Below are positions 53,986 to 63,040 of a DNA stretch of 64,000 bases, piece after piece. The position numbers were made by a program, and so were the translations under genes. The stretch's first letter is position 1; each line of letters starts with the position of its first letter. Source of the stretch: Cryobacterium sp. Y11 (GTDB lineage: Bacteria; Actinomycetota; Actinomycetes; Actinomycetales; Microbacteriaceae); contig NZ_PJJO01000057.1 of NCBI RefSeq assembly GCF_002929535.1, positions 124,001-188,000 on the forward strand, in the 5' to 3' direction. Below the pieces are notes generated by a model. The model searched no databases and had not been told where the DNA came from. It saw only the letters and a program-made list of their open reading frames with translations.

Positions 53986-55328
53986 CCCAGACAGCGCAAC
54001 GGGTCAGTCGGCGTCGGGTGAGGGGGAGTCGAGTCACGGCGGCCGTCGGGCTCGCGCTGGCCACGACGCTGTTTGGCGGCACCGTTGCTGGCTCCGTCCT
54101 GCTCGACGCGACGGCAGCCCAGGCCGACCAGATTCGTGACTTGCAGTATTGGCTCACCGACTATGGCTTTACCGAGGCATGGAACACCACCCGGGGAGCC
54201 GGCGTCACGGTCGCCGTCATCGATTCCGGAATCGACGGCAGCGTCGCCGAGCTGGCCGGCGTTGTCATCGGGGGAACGGATGTCTCAGGGCTCGGCTCCG
54301 CCGACGGACAAACCCCGGTCGCCGGCGACGATGATGACGGCGAACACGGCACCCTGGTTGCCTCGCTTCTGGCCGGTCGCGGCACCGGAGAGGGTACCGG
54401 TCTGATCGGCGTTGCGCCGGAGGCATCCATTTTGGCTGTGTCGGTTGGGTTTGGCAGCACTCGTTCCGCCGTGAGCAACGACGACCAGATCGCTCAGGGC
54501 ATCCGTTGGGCCGTCGACAACGGGGCGGACGTGATCAACATGTCGCTCACCCGTAACACGCTGTACTGGCCGGAGAGCTGGGACGATGCTTTTCTCTATG
54601 CCTTCAAGAACGATGTGGTCGTCGTGGCCGCCGCCGGAAACCGGGGGAGTGGCACCACAGAGGTCGGGGCCCCTGCCACCATCCCGGGCGTGCTGACCGT
54701 TGCCGGCGTTGACCGCAACAAATCGGCCAGCTTTGACGCATCGTCGCAGGGCATCACCATCGCCGTCGCCGCACCGAGTGAGAAACTGGTCGGGGTGCTG
54801 CCCGATTCGACGTACGTGCAGTGGGACGGTACGAGTGCTGCGACACCACTCGTGTCGGGTCTCGTGGCCCTGGTGCGCGCCGCTTATCCGTATCTGGATG
54901 CCGCCGGCGTCATGAATCGGATCATCGCCACGGCCAACCCGAACGGGCATTCAGTGCCGAGCCCGATCTATGGCAACGGCCTGATCGATGCCGCCGCCGC
55001 CGTTACCCGCTATGTAGCGCCGGCGACCGGGGCGACCCCCACCGAGCTGCTCACGGAGTGGATCACGCTCCACCGCCGCGCCGAGATTGCGGTGGTTCCG
55101 ACCGAGGCTCCGGTGGCCGAGGCGCCGGTCGCCGCAGCAGCTGACCCGGCACTACCTGCCCAAAACGTGCTCACCGCCTGGGTCCCGAACCAACTGACAT
55201 TGACCTATATCAGTCTGCCGCTCGCTGTACTCGTGGGGTTTGGTATCCTAGTAACGCTGGTAGGCATTGGGGCCTCCCGGCACTTCAAGCGAATTCGACC
55301 CAACCCCAAAGATTTCGCACCGTCATAA
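53982..55328 (+). CDS. subtilisin-family (mycosin-like) membrane-anchored serine protease
   Basis: 448 residues. Signal peptide about 1-47; catalytic triad D81 (VAVIDSGIDG), H122 (DGEHGTLVASLLAG) and S285 (WDGTSAATPLVSG), oxyanion Asn in AAAGNRGSG. After a linker rich in Ala-Pro-Val a C-terminal helix (YISLPLAVLVGFGILVTLVG) and basic tail anchor it. The layout equals that of mycosins, the type VII secretion proteases, but no ESX genes are in the window. GTG 53982 overlaps the DUF501 stop; no ribosome-binding-site-based alternative is better. Confidence 0.92.
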   Translation: MTQTAQRVSRRRVRGSRVTAAVGLALATTLFGGTVAGSVLLDATAAQADQIRDLQYWLTDYGFTEAWNTTRGAGVTVAVIDSGIDGSVAELAGVVIGGTDVSGLGSADGQTPVAGDDDDGEHGTLVASLLAGRGTGEGTGLIGVAPEASILAVSVGFGSTRSAVSNDDQIAQGIRWAVDNGADVINMSLTRNTLYWPESWDDAFLYAFKNDVVVVAAAGNRGSGTTEVGAPATIPGVLTVAGVDRNKSASFDASSQGITIAVAAPSEKLVGVLPDSTYVQWDGTSAATPLVSGLVALVRAAYPYLDAAGVMNRIIATANPNGHSVPSPIYGNGLIDAAAAVTRYVAPATGATPTELLTEWITLHRRAEIAVVPTEAPVAEAPVAAAADPALPAQNVLTAWVPNQLTLTYISLPLAVLVGFGILVTLVGIGASRHFKRIRPNPKDFAPS

Positions 55329-55350
55329 TTCTGTAGGAGGCCTTCTCATC

Positions 55351-56838
55351 GTGCCCAAAATTCTCATTGTTGGTGGCGGCTACGCCGGTTTTTACACGGC
55401 ATGGAAGCTCGAGAAGTGGCTGCGATCCGGCGAAGCCGATGTCACCATGGTTGACCCGCTGCCATACATGACGTACCAGCCCTTCCTGCCGGAGGTCGCT
55501 GCCGGCTCCATCGAACCGCGTCACGCGGTCGTGTCGCACCGCCGTCACCTCAAGAAGACCAACGTCGTCACCGCCAAGGTCACTCACGTGAATCACGCCG
55601 AGAAGACCGCCACGATCACCCCGCCCACCGGCGAGCCGTACGAGTTCAAGTACGACATCATCGTGGTCACCGCTGGGGCCGTGTCGCGCACATTCCCGAT
55701 TCCGGGCGTTGCAGACCAGGCGATCGGCCTCAAGACCATCGAAGAGGCCGTCGCGATCCGCGACCGCGTACTGACCAACTTCGACAGGGCAGCCGCGCTG
55801 CCGGCCGGCCCAGAGCGCGATCGTCTGCTCACCTTCGTCGTCGTCGGTGGCGGTTTCGCCGGCATCGAGGTGTTCGCCGAGCTGCGCTCGTTCGCTACCT
55901 CGCTGCTCACCCTGTACCCCGAGATCAGCTTCGATGACACCAGCTTTCACCTCATCGAGGCGATGGGCCGCATTATGCCGGAGGTCTCGCTCAAGACAAG
56001 CCTCTGGGTCATCGACAACCTCGCTGGCCGCGGTGCCCAGATTCACCTCGACACCCAGCTGACCAGCGCGGTCGACGGCAAGATTGAGCTCTCCACCGGA
56101 GAGACCTATGAAACCGACCTCATCGTCTGGACCGCTGGCGTCATGGCGAACCCGACGATCGTGCGTCACACCGACCTTCCCATCGAAGAGCGTGGCCGCC
56201 TGCAGGTTCGCGCCGACCTCCGTGTCGGAACCGAAGACGACATCATCGTTGACGCCTGGGGCGCCGGCGATGTGAGCTGCGTTCCCGACCTGAGTGGCGG
56301 CGGCGTCGGCGGCAACTGCGTGCCCAACGCCCAGCACGCTGTTCGTCAGGGCAAGCTGCTGGCCAAGAACATCGTCGCCGTGCTCCGGGGCGAAGCGCCC
56401 GTGCAGTACTTCCACAAGAACCTGGGCGCCGTCGCCGGACTCGGTGTTGGCATTGGAGTGTTCCAGAACAGCAAGTTCGCGATGACGGGCCTGCCGGCCT
56501 GGTTCGCGCACCGCGGATACCACGGTCTGGCCATGCCGAGCTGGGAGCGCAAGCTGCGCGTGGTCTGGGGCTGGGTGAATAACTTCTTCCTCGGTCGCGA
56601 CGCCGTCTCGCTCAGCGCCACCGAGAACCCGCGCGCCACGTTCGTCGAGTTCGCTTCACGTCCCAAGCCGCCAGCTCCCGCCGCAGCCCCGGCTGCCGCG
56701 CCCGCCGCCAAGGCTCCGGCGGCTCCGCGTGCGCCCCGTGCACCGCGCAAGCCCGCGGTGAAGGCTGCAGAAGCCGCTTCCACGACCGCGGCGCCCGTCG
56801 CCGAGAAGTCGGCCGCTGAGGCATCCGCTTCGAAGTAG
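55351..56838 (+). CDS. ndh: type II NADH dehydrogenase (NDH-2)
   Basis: 495 residues. FAD motif IVGGGYAGFYTAWKLE, NADH motif VVVGGGFAGIEVFAEL, and the quinone/FAD-site segment GAGDVSCVPDLSGGG then NAQHAVRQGKLLAKNI. It passes electrons from NADH to menaquinone without pumping protons; NDH-2 sits on the inner membrane face. The last ~65 residues are an Ala/Pro/Lys-rich tail (KAPAAPRAPRAPRKP), longer than in most relatives. GTG start after AGGAGG, ten bases apart. A strong terminator follows. Confidence 0.94.
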   Translation: MPKILIVGGGYAGFYTAWKLEKWLRSGEADVTMVDPLPYMTYQPFLPEVAAGSIEPRHAVVSHRRHLKKTNVVTAKVTHVNHAEKTATITPPTGEPYEFKYDIIVVTAGAVSRTFPIPGVADQAIGLKTIEEAVAIRDRVLTNFDRAAALPAGPERDRLLTFVVVGGGFAGIEVFAELRSFATSLLTLYPEISFDDTSFHLIEAMGRIMPEVSLKTSLWVIDNLAGRGAQIHLDTQLTSAVDGKIELSTGETYETDLIVWTAGVMANPTIVRHTDLPIEERGRLQVRADLRVGTEDDIIVDAWGAGDVSCVPDLSGGGVGGNCVPNAQHAVRQGKLLAKNIVAVLRGEAPVQYFHKNLGAVAGLGVGIGVFQNSKFAMTGLPAWFAHRGYHGLAMPSWERKLRVVWGWVNNFFLGRDAVSLSATENPRATFVEFASRPKPPAPAAAPAAAPAAKAPAAPRAPRAPRKPAVKAAEAASTTAAPVAEKSAAEASASK

Positions 56839-56847
56839 TTGTCGCGG

Positions 56848-56886
56848 TAGGTGCTGCGGGGCGATTCCATCGTCCGGCAGCACCTA
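56848..56886 (+). terminator. terminator of ndh
   Basis: TAGGTGCTGC pairs with GCAGCACCTA, with an almost perfect inner stem around TCC. It lies ten bases after the ndh stop. Confidence 0.85.
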
Positions 56887-56912
56887 TGCTTTAACCGTCC
56901 GTCTTCGGGCAC

Positions 56913-56986
56913 GCCCCCATAGCCCAATTGGCAGAGGCAGACGACTTAAAATCGTCACAGTCTGGGTTCAAGTCCCAGTGGGGGCA
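56913..56986 (+). tRNA. tRNA with anticodon TAA (Leu), short variable loop
   Basis: 74 bases. Acceptor arms GCCCCCA and TGGGGGC with A as discriminator, T arm GTTCAAG, anticodon stem GACGA/TCGTC closing loop CTTAAAA, so the anticodon is TAA (56947-56949), reading UUA. The variable region is only about five bases, whereas normal tRNA-Leu has a long variable arm. A73 agrees with leucine identity. CCA is not encoded. Confidence 0.85.
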
Positions 56987-57159
56987 CTGGTTGTAGTTGC
57001 TGACACCATTTTCTGCAGGTTCTGAGAAAACGGAGTCCTCGGAACGGCTGGCATTCGCGTCGGAGCGCCCGCGAGATGCCACTAATGGCGGGTCGCGCGA
57101 GCGTAGGGGGCATCTGTGGCAGTTCGCGAAACACGGTAACGCCCCGCCCCGCGGTTGCC

Positions 57160-57552
57160 TCAGTTATCGGGAACTGCCGCCACGGCCTCGATCTCAACGA
57201 GAGCGCCGGGCCGTGCCGGAGTGATAGCGAGCACACTGACGGCGGTGCGGCGGTCTCCCCACACCGTAGCGGTGGCGGCGTACGCTTCCCCCGGGTCGAT
57301 GCCGGTCGCGAGATAAATGGTCAGTTTGACCACGTGCTCCGGACTGCTTCCGGCCTCAGCAAGCACGGCGAGCACATTGCGCAGGGCGAGTGCGGTTTGC
57401 GCTCCGAGCCCGTCGGCCAGGGCGCCAGTGCTGTCCGTTCCATTCTGCCCGCCGACATAGAGTGTGCGTCCAGCGGGAGCAATCATGCCTTGGGCAAAGG
57501 CTGGGCTCTGAAAAAGTTCGGGCGGGTCGATCGGTGTGGGGTACGAAATCAC
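57160..57552 (-). CDS. RidA-family deaminase/endoribonuclease-like protein
   Basis: 130 residues, the standard YjgF/YER057c/UK114 trimer subunit. GRTLYVGGQNGTDSTG, TALALRNVLAVLAEAGSS and the C-terminal RPGALVEIEAVAAVP are family marks. RidA removes reactive enamine intermediates; many paralogs lack the active-site Arg (IExxA here is IEAVA, with the usual Arg at about position 105 given by PARPGALVEIE). GTG start. It lies 12 bases after the stop of the DHFR-like gene, so both are one transcript. Confidence 0.9.
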   Translation of the reverse strand: MISYPTPIDPPELFQSPAFAQGMIAPAGRTLYVGGQNGTDSTGALADGLGAQTALALRNVLAVLAEAGSSPEHVVKLTIYLATGIDPGEAYAATATVWGDRRTAVSVLAITPARPGALVEIEAVAAVPDN

Positions 57553-57564
57553 GGTACTGTCCCG

Positions 57565-58116
57565 TCAGCTCGTGCGCATGCCGTAGGTAAGCAGGGCATT
57601 TCCCTTGCTCGTCATCAAAGATGTCTGCAACGTCAGCCGGGTCACCGGGTCGGTCGGCTCGAACAAATGTCGGCCCTCGCCAGCGATGACGGGGTGCATC
57701 ATCACGGTGAGGGAGTCGAGCAGGCCAGCGAACAGCAGATGGCGCACCAGTGAAATTCCGCCGACCACTGAAATCTCGCCGCCTGCGGTGTTCTTGAGCT
57801 CGGTCGCGAACTCGTTCACATCACCCGGAATGAGCGTGGAATTCTGCCAAGCCAGGTCACCGGTGAGGGTACGGGACGCGACGAACTTGGGAACGGGATT
57901 GATGAAGGCACCGAACGGGTCATCCTTGTCGGCATTCGGCCAATAGCTGGCCCACTGTTCGTAGCCGACGCGGCCGAGAAGTACGGTATCGACCCGTGTC
58001 ATCATGGCGCTCATTTCGACGCCGAGTTCTTCGTCGAAGCTGTCGAACTGCCACAAGTTTGGCGACTCCACGACGCCGTCGAGCGACATGAATAGGCCGG
58101 CGGTCAGTTTTCGCAT
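57565..58116 (-). CDS. dihydrofolate reductase / RibD C-terminal-like protein
   Basis: 183 residues. MRKLTAGLFMSLDGVVESPN, TVLLGRVGYEQWASYWP, and GGISLVRHLLFAGLLDSLTV are typical of the RibD_C/DHFR-fold family of stand-alone actinobacterial proteins. NADPH binding is likely; substrate is unknown. ATG 58116 follows AGGAGAG by six bases; the frame continues upstream into ppx antisense DNA and is not coding there. Followed by the ridA-like gene. Confidence 0.9.
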   Translation of the reverse strand: MRKLTAGLFMSLDGVVESPNLWQFDSFDEELGVEMSAMMTRVDTVLLGRVGYEQWASYWPNADKDDPFGAFINPVPKFVASRTLTGDLAWQNSTLIPGDVNEFATELKNTAGGEISVVGGISLVRHLLFAGLLDSLTVMMHPVIAGEGRHLFEPTDPVTRLTLQTSLMTSKGNALLTYGMRTS

Positions 58117-58150
58117 GCGAATCTCTCCTAGGATCGATGAATGTAAACGG

Positions 58151-59077
58151 CTAGCGCAGTCGGTCGAGGTAACGCAGGATGACCCCCTCCCGTAGCGCCC
58201 ACGGCGACACTTCGAGCTCAGCGGCCCCAAATGCCGCCATCGCAGCGCCAAGAACAATGCCGCCAGCGACGATCTGAAATGTGCGGTCGGCCGTGATTCC
58301 GGGCAGTGCAGGGCGCGCCTCCGCCGGAATGCGAGCGAGGCGCGGCACCCAATCGTTGAGCTCGGTACGGCCCAGCCGCAGCCGGTCGGTGGCGCCGACG
58401 CCATCCGAGGTCGTGCCGGCCAGACGGGCCAGCGAGCGAATCGCCTTCGACGAGCCGACAATGTGGTGCGGGGCGGGCAACTGCGAGAAGGAGCCGACGG
58501 CCTCTCGCAAAACGGATGCCGCGTGCTGCCGCAACGCAGACACCTCGTCCGGCAGCGGCGGATCGTGGTGCAGAAATCCGATCGTGCTGCGACCAGCGCC
58601 CAGTGGAAGCGACAGGGCGACCTCGGGAAATTCGCTGCCGCCGGCAGCGATCTCCAGCGAGCCGCCACCAATGTCGAACAGCAAAATGTTGCCGGCCGAC
58701 CAGCCATACCAGCGCCGAACCGCCAAAAAAGTCAGCCGGGCCTCGTCTTCGCCCGACAATACCTGCAGGGCAACACCGGTCTCGCGTTCGACTCGGACGA
58801 GCAATTCGGGCCCGTTAGTCGCGTCGCGTAGCGCCGAGGTGGCGAAGGGCAGCAGCTCGTCTATGTTGTGCTGCTGGGCGACATCCGCTGCATGCTGCAC
58901 GGCGGACAGCACCGCAGCGACGCCCTCGTCGTTGATCGCGCCGTCCGGCGTGATGTAGCGCATGAGGCGCAGCACGCTCTTGTCGGCGGCCATCGGCACG
59001 GGCGGAGCGCCTTCGTGCGCGTCGACAACCAACAGGTGGACGGTATTCGAACCGACGTCGAGAACTCCTAGGCGCAC
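58151..59077 (-). CDS. Ppx/GppA exopolyphosphatase family protein
   Basis: 308 residues. ASKHA-type nucleotide fold: RLGVLDVGSNTVHLLVVDA, TSALRDATNGPELL and the LLFDIGGGSLEIA phosphate loop. It is the short form (about 310 residues) found in actinobacteria, which degrades polyphosphate or pppGpp. GTG 59077 lies six bases after a TATCGT -10 box; the frame is open further upstream. Confidence 0.93.
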   Translation of the reverse strand: MRLGVLDVGSNTVHLLVVDAHEGAPPVPMAADKSVLRLMRYITPDGAINDEGVAAVLSAVQHAADVAQQHNIDELLPFATSALRDATNGPELLVRVERETGVALQVLSGEDEARLTFLAVRRWYGWSAGNILLFDIGGGSLEIAAGGSEFPEVALSLPLGAGRSTIGFLHHDPPLPDEVSALRQHAASVLREAVGSFSQLPAPHHIVGSSKAIRSLARLAGTTSDGVGATDRLRLGRTELNDWVPRLARIPAEARPALPGITADRTFQIVAGGIVLGAAMAAFGAAELEVSPWALREGVILRYLDRLR

Positions 59078-59083
59078 ATGTGC

Positions 59084-59089
59084 ACGATA
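59084..59089 (-). promoter_or_regulatory. -10 box of the ppx-like gene (leaderless type)
   Basis: TATCGT on the minus strand, six bases before the GTG start. Confidence 0.55.
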
Positions 59090-59103
59090 CAGCCTGCAGC
59101 GGT

Positions 59104-61386
59104 CTAGCGCTGGTTCGGCGCGACGAACCGCTGCCACACCCAGACGCTGCCGCACAGCGTGGCAAAGGCCGCGGCAACAATCCAGAGCACCGTTGCGCCG
59201 CCGTCACTCTGCAGCTGCTCAACGACCGGCGCGAGAGCTCCGAACAGCAGTGTGTAGGTCAGCACGGTCAGGCTGGTCCAGAGCGGCCATGACCAGGCGA
59301 GCATGCTTCGTCCGCTGGTGTGTCCGACCGGCACCAGCACGAGTACGGCCGAGCCGATCGAAGTGAGCACGATCGTGTTGACCGTCTCCGCGGCCAGCGA
59401 GGTCACGAAATCGGTCGGGCTCGGCAGCAGCGCCCCGAGCGACCAGGCGAGAACGGCGAGGACTATTAGGCTGCCGACGCGAACCAGGGCGAGCTGGCCG
59501 CTCTGCGCGGGCGTTGGCTGCGCGCCGGCTTGGCCGGCAGCATCCGTTTTGGCGGTCAGCATGACACTGCCGAGCAGCCCGAAGAGCAGAGCGGGGTGCA
59601 CGTCGAACAGTCGGGACGCGATCGCGGCAGCCGCAATAATCAGCAGGTAGCGCGGCAGAAATGTGGCAGATCCATGCAGGCCGAGCACCCGTGAGCTCCA
59701 CCAGAGCGGCACCAGAATGGCGACCGCATTGACCAGAACCAGACCGATAATCACCCCAGCGAGCAGTCGCAGGTAGGCGGGCTGATCCACGACCGGCCCG
59801 GAAAGCATCACGAAGGTAGCGGCAGCCACCAGCGCCGCGCCGCCGCGCGTCCACCGGTTCAGTTTCACGGTCGGTGCCACCTCAAATTCTTCCTTTTCCC
59901 GATTACGCCCCGCCAATGACGGCAGCGGCCCAAGCGGTCGTCCGCCGCGCGCGCGCGAAATGGTGCCGGCCAGCATCCGCAGCGGCAGGGCGATGAGCAG
60001 CATCGCCCCGAGGGCGAGCAGCGCGGCCTGCATCCACGGAAACGGTGAACCGTTTGCTGTCGGGCCGATGGTCGCGGCGAAACGCGTTGGATCGTTCCAC
60101 TGGTCACGAAAAACGGATGCCCCGGCCTCCTCCCGCTCCGGCGCTGCCGTGGCATCGTCCGGCGTTGGTTCCGCGGAATCAGGCCCTGACGACGGCGGGG
60201 CGGGTACAGCGGGCACAACCGCCGAGTCGTCCGGCGTTGCCGAGGCCGATTCGCTCGGCGCCGGCGTGCCCGGTTGCGTGCCCGGTGGCGTTGCCGCGGC
60301 GGACGCGGTCGGCGTCGGTGTCGGTGTAGTGGCAGCGACGTAGCTGACCGCTATTGGCGTGCTGCTCGGGCCGACGTTGCCGGCGGGGTCCTGCTGAACG
60401 GCCATGATCGAGTACGACCCGGCAGCCACTTCGCCGGCCGAACAGCTCCAGAGTGTGCCGTTCACCGGCGCGGAGCAGAGCGAGTATGGCCCGGCGAATA
60501 CCGTGACCACGGCCCCCGTCTCCCCGGTGCCGCTGTATTCGGTGCCGGTGACGGGAATCTGAGCGCCGGTGCTCGGAGTCGAAACGACGGGGGCGTCCGG
60601 TGCTGTCACGTCGAACACGATCGTCACTGGTGCACTCGAATTCGACGTCGACGGGCTGCTGAACGTCGTGCTCTGGCTCGCCGTGACGTCCCAGCTGCCG
60701 TCATCCAGGCCCGAAAACAGGCAGGCCCACGCTCCAGAGGTGTCGGCGCTGCTCGTGCAGCGCGCCCCGTTCGACAGCGACGCGGTGACGGTGGCCTGCG
60801 GGTATGCGGTTCCGCGAACCCAGCCGTCTGACACGTCGCTCGTTCGTCCGCCGAGCATCGTCGGAGCGCCGAGCACGGCGACCGACATCTCATCGCTCAG
60901 GCTCGAATCCCCGGTCACGACGACACGCAGGGTGATGGTGGGACCGTCCGGCAGGTACACGTTCTCGCAACTCCACGACGTTGTGGCGTCGGCGACGATG
61001 CACAGGGGGTCTGCGCCGAACGGCGACAGCAGTTGAATCTCCTGGTCGACAGACTTCGTTCCCGACACGCTCGTGTTATTGCTGCCAATGAACTGCCCGG
61101 TGCCTGGGCTCGTAATCGCTGGGCTGGCAGCAACCTCCGGTACTGCCTTCGGAATTGGCTCCGCGGTCGCAGTAGGTTCCGGCGTCGTGAGCAGCGAAGT
61201 CGTGGCCTGCGACGTGGCCGGTGGCTCGGAGGCTGACGGAGCCTCGCTGGCCTCGGCAGAGAAGAGCGTGGGGGCAAACAGGGCGATGGCACAGCCCAGC
61301 AGCAAGGTGGTGACGGCCGCCAAGCCGCGGGAGCGTCGCTGGCGTGTCGCTGCGCCCGACGCTGCGACACGATTTGATGCGAACAT
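59104..61386 (-). CDS. large Ig-like repeat membrane protein of unknown function
   Basis: 760 residues. A signal/anchor helix (~21-45) leads to a Ser/Thr/Pro region and three bacterial Ig-like domains (~88-350). Each has a cysteine pair 11-12 residues apart with Trp two before the second Cys: C129/C140, C210/C222, C304/C315. A Pro/Thr/Ala/Asp-rich linker (~350-430) follows, then about eight transmembrane helices (~448-750) resembling no transporter I know. It looks like an extracytoplasmic sensor or adhesin stalk on a polytopic base. ATG 61386 follows AGGGGG by about six bases. It is divergent from the GH1-like gene. Confidence 0.8.
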   Translation of the reverse strand: MFASNRVAASGAATRQRRSRGLAAVTTLLLGCAIALFAPTLFSAEASEAPSASEPPATSQATTSLLTTPEPTATAEPIPKAVPEVAASPAITSPGTGQFIGSNNTSVSGTKSVDQEIQLLSPFGADPLCIVADATTSWSCENVYLPDGPTITLRVVVTGDSSLSDEMSVAVLGAPTMLGGRTSDVSDGWVRGTAYPQATVTASLSNGARCTSSADTSGAWACLFSGLDDGSWDVTASQSTTFSSPSTSNSSAPVTIVFDVTAPDAPVVSTPSTGAQIPVTGTEYSGTGETGAVVTVFAGPYSLCSAPVNGTLWSCSAGEVAAGSYSIMAVQQDPAGNVGPSSTPIAVSYVAATTPTPTPTASAAATPPGTQPGTPAPSESASATPDDSAVVPAVPAPPSSGPDSAEPTPDDATAAPEREEAGASVFRDQWNDPTRFAATIGPTANGSPFPWMQAALLALGAMLLIALPLRMLAGTISRARGGRPLGPLPSLAGRNREKEEFEVAPTVKLNRWTRGGAALVAAATFVMLSGPVVDQPAYLRLLAGVIIGLVLVNAVAILVPLWWSSRVLGLHGSATFLPRYLLIIAAAAIASRLFDVHPALLFGLLGSVMLTAKTDAAGQAGAQPTPAQSGQLALVRVGSLIVLAVLAWSLGALLPSPTDFVTSLAAETVNTIVLTSIGSAVLVLVPVGHTSGRSMLAWSWPLWTSLTVLTYTLLFGALAPVVEQLQSDGGATVLWIVAAAFATLCGSVWVWQRFVAPNQR

Positions 61387-61573
61387 GATTCACCCCCTGC
61401 CCCAATTTGAGGGGGAGAGCGCGGTAAAGTCAACCTCCCGCGCGCGCATAAAGTAACAAACTGGGGGAATTCTTTGCGCTTCAACGTCTGCTGCCGCCGC
61501 CGGCTCATAAACATGACACGCTTAATACGAAGCGGATGCCCAGCATGAGACCGCCGAAGAAAGCCGCACCCCG

Positions 61574-63040
61574 ATGAATCCCACGCTTCGCACCCCCACA
61601 TCACTCTCGACGCGCGCCGTAGCCGCGCGGGACTGGGAACACCGCGCCGGCGAGTTCGGCGATCGTCTTGCGGGCGGGTTCGAGGTGGCCGTGGCTACCT
61701 CCGCCTTTCAGATCGAGGGTGCAGCCCGCGATGGTGGCCGCGGCGACAGCGTCTGGGACTCCTTCAGCCAACAGCCCGGTCGCATCCGCGACGGGTCGAA
61801 CGCGTCCATCTCGACCGACCACGTCAAGAATTACGAAACGGATGCCGCCCTGCTGCGCGATCTCGGCGTCGATTCCTACCGGTTCTCGCTCGGCTGGACC
61901 AGACTCCAGCCGGAGGGGCGGGGTGCCCTGAACCGCAATGGATTGGCGTTCTACGACCGTTTGCTCGACGCGTTGCTGGCCGACGGCATCCGTTCGACCG
62001 CCACTCTCTCGCACTTTGACCTTCCGGCGGCCCTCCGCGGTGGCTGGCTGAACCGCGACACCGCCGGCCGTTTCGCCGACTATGTCAACGCCGTGGGAGA
62101 GGCGTTCGGCGACCGCATCGATGCCTGGGTGACCATCGCCCAGCCGGCCACGGTCACCATCAAGGGCTATGCGCTCGGCATCCACGCGCCCGGCCGCACC
62201 CTGCTGTTCGACGCGTTGCCCACCGTGCACCACCAGCTGCTCGCGCACGGACTGGCCGTACAAGGCCTGCGCGCCGCTGACGTGCGTGGACGCATCGGCC
62301 TCGTGAACACCCACACTCCCGTGCAGTCGGCGACCGACCGGGATCAGGACCGCTCCTACGCCGCCCTCTACGATCTGCTGGCGAACCGCGTGTTCGCCGA
62401 TCCCGTGCTGCTCGGCCACTATCCGGACCCGCTCGAACCGTTCGCGGTGGAGCTGCGCACCCTGCTTGAGACCGACCCAGACGATCTGCGCACGATCCAC
62501 CAGCCGCTCGACTTCTACGGCGTGAACTACACCGAGCCAGCTCGCATCGCCGCCGGCCCGACGACGCTCACGGCCCCAGACGGGCAGCCGATCCCCGTCA
62601 CGTCCTGGCCGTTCCACCTCGAGCCCTTCCGCGAACACCCCACCACCGCCACCGGCGCCGTCAACGCGCCCGAGTACGTCGCCGTCGCGCTCGCCGAACT
62701 GGCCAAACGCTACCCCGCGCTACCACCCGTCTACCTGTCGCTGGCCGGCGGCGCCTTCTTCGATCAAGCGGATGCCCGCCACTTCGTGCACGATCCAGCC
62801 CGCATCGACTACCTCGCCGAACACCTCGTTGCCGCCCTCGACGCCACGACTTCCGGATCCCCTGCCGCCGCTATCGACCTCGCTGGCGTCGCCTTCTGGT
62901 CGCTGCTCGACGCGTTCGAGTGGAACGCCGGCTACACCCAGCCGACCGGCCTCGTGCACGTTGACTTCGCCAACGACCGCCGCACGCGCACCCCCAAATC
63001 GAGCTACCGCTGGCTGCAGCACGCCCTGGCGAACCGCTAG
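61574..63040 (+). CDS. GH1-fold protein lacking both catalytic glutamates
   Basis: 488 residues, full length for family 1 beta-glucosidases. Fold motifs are well kept: SAFQIEGAARDGGRGDSVWD, YRFSLGWTRLQPEG, SHFDLPAALRGGW, DFYGVNYTEP, FWSLLDAFEWNAGYTQPTGL and VHVDF. But the acid/base motif T-x-N-E-P reads TIAQP (Gln190 for Glu) and the nucleophile motif T-E-N-G reads LAGG (Ala391 for Glu). Without both glutamates, retaining glycosidase chemistry is not expected; a sugar-binding or regulatory role is inferred. No signal peptide. The ATG has no clear ribosome-binding site. Confidence 0.88.
   Translation: MNPTLRTPTSLSTRAVAARDWEHRAGEFGDRLAGGFEVAVATSAFQIEGAARDGGRGDSVWDSFSQQPGRIRDGSNASISTDHVKNYETDAALLRDLGVDSYRFSLGWTRLQPEGRGALNRNGLAFYDRLLDALLADGIRSTATLSHFDLPAALRGGWLNRDTAGRFADYVNAVGEAFGDRIDAWVTIAQPATVTIKGYALGIHAPGRTLLFDALPTVHHQLLAHGLAVQGLRAADVRGRIGLVNTHTPVQSATDRDQDRSYAALYDLLANRVFADPVLLGHYPDPLEPFAVELRTLLETDPDDLRTIHQPLDFYGVNYTEPARIAAGPTTLTAPDGQPIPVTSWPFHLEPFREHPTTATGAVNAPEYVAVALAELAKRYPALPPVYLSLAGGAFFDQADARHFVHDPARIDYLAEHLVAALDATTSGSPAAAIDLAGVAFWSLLDAFEWNAGYTQPTGLVHVDFANDRRTRTPKSSYRWLQHALANR

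Noticed and set aside
54000-55328. Type VII secretion locus around the mycosin-like protease
   Set aside because: No eccC, eccB, eccD or WXG100 genes are in the window; note that WxL and WXG100 are unrelated families.
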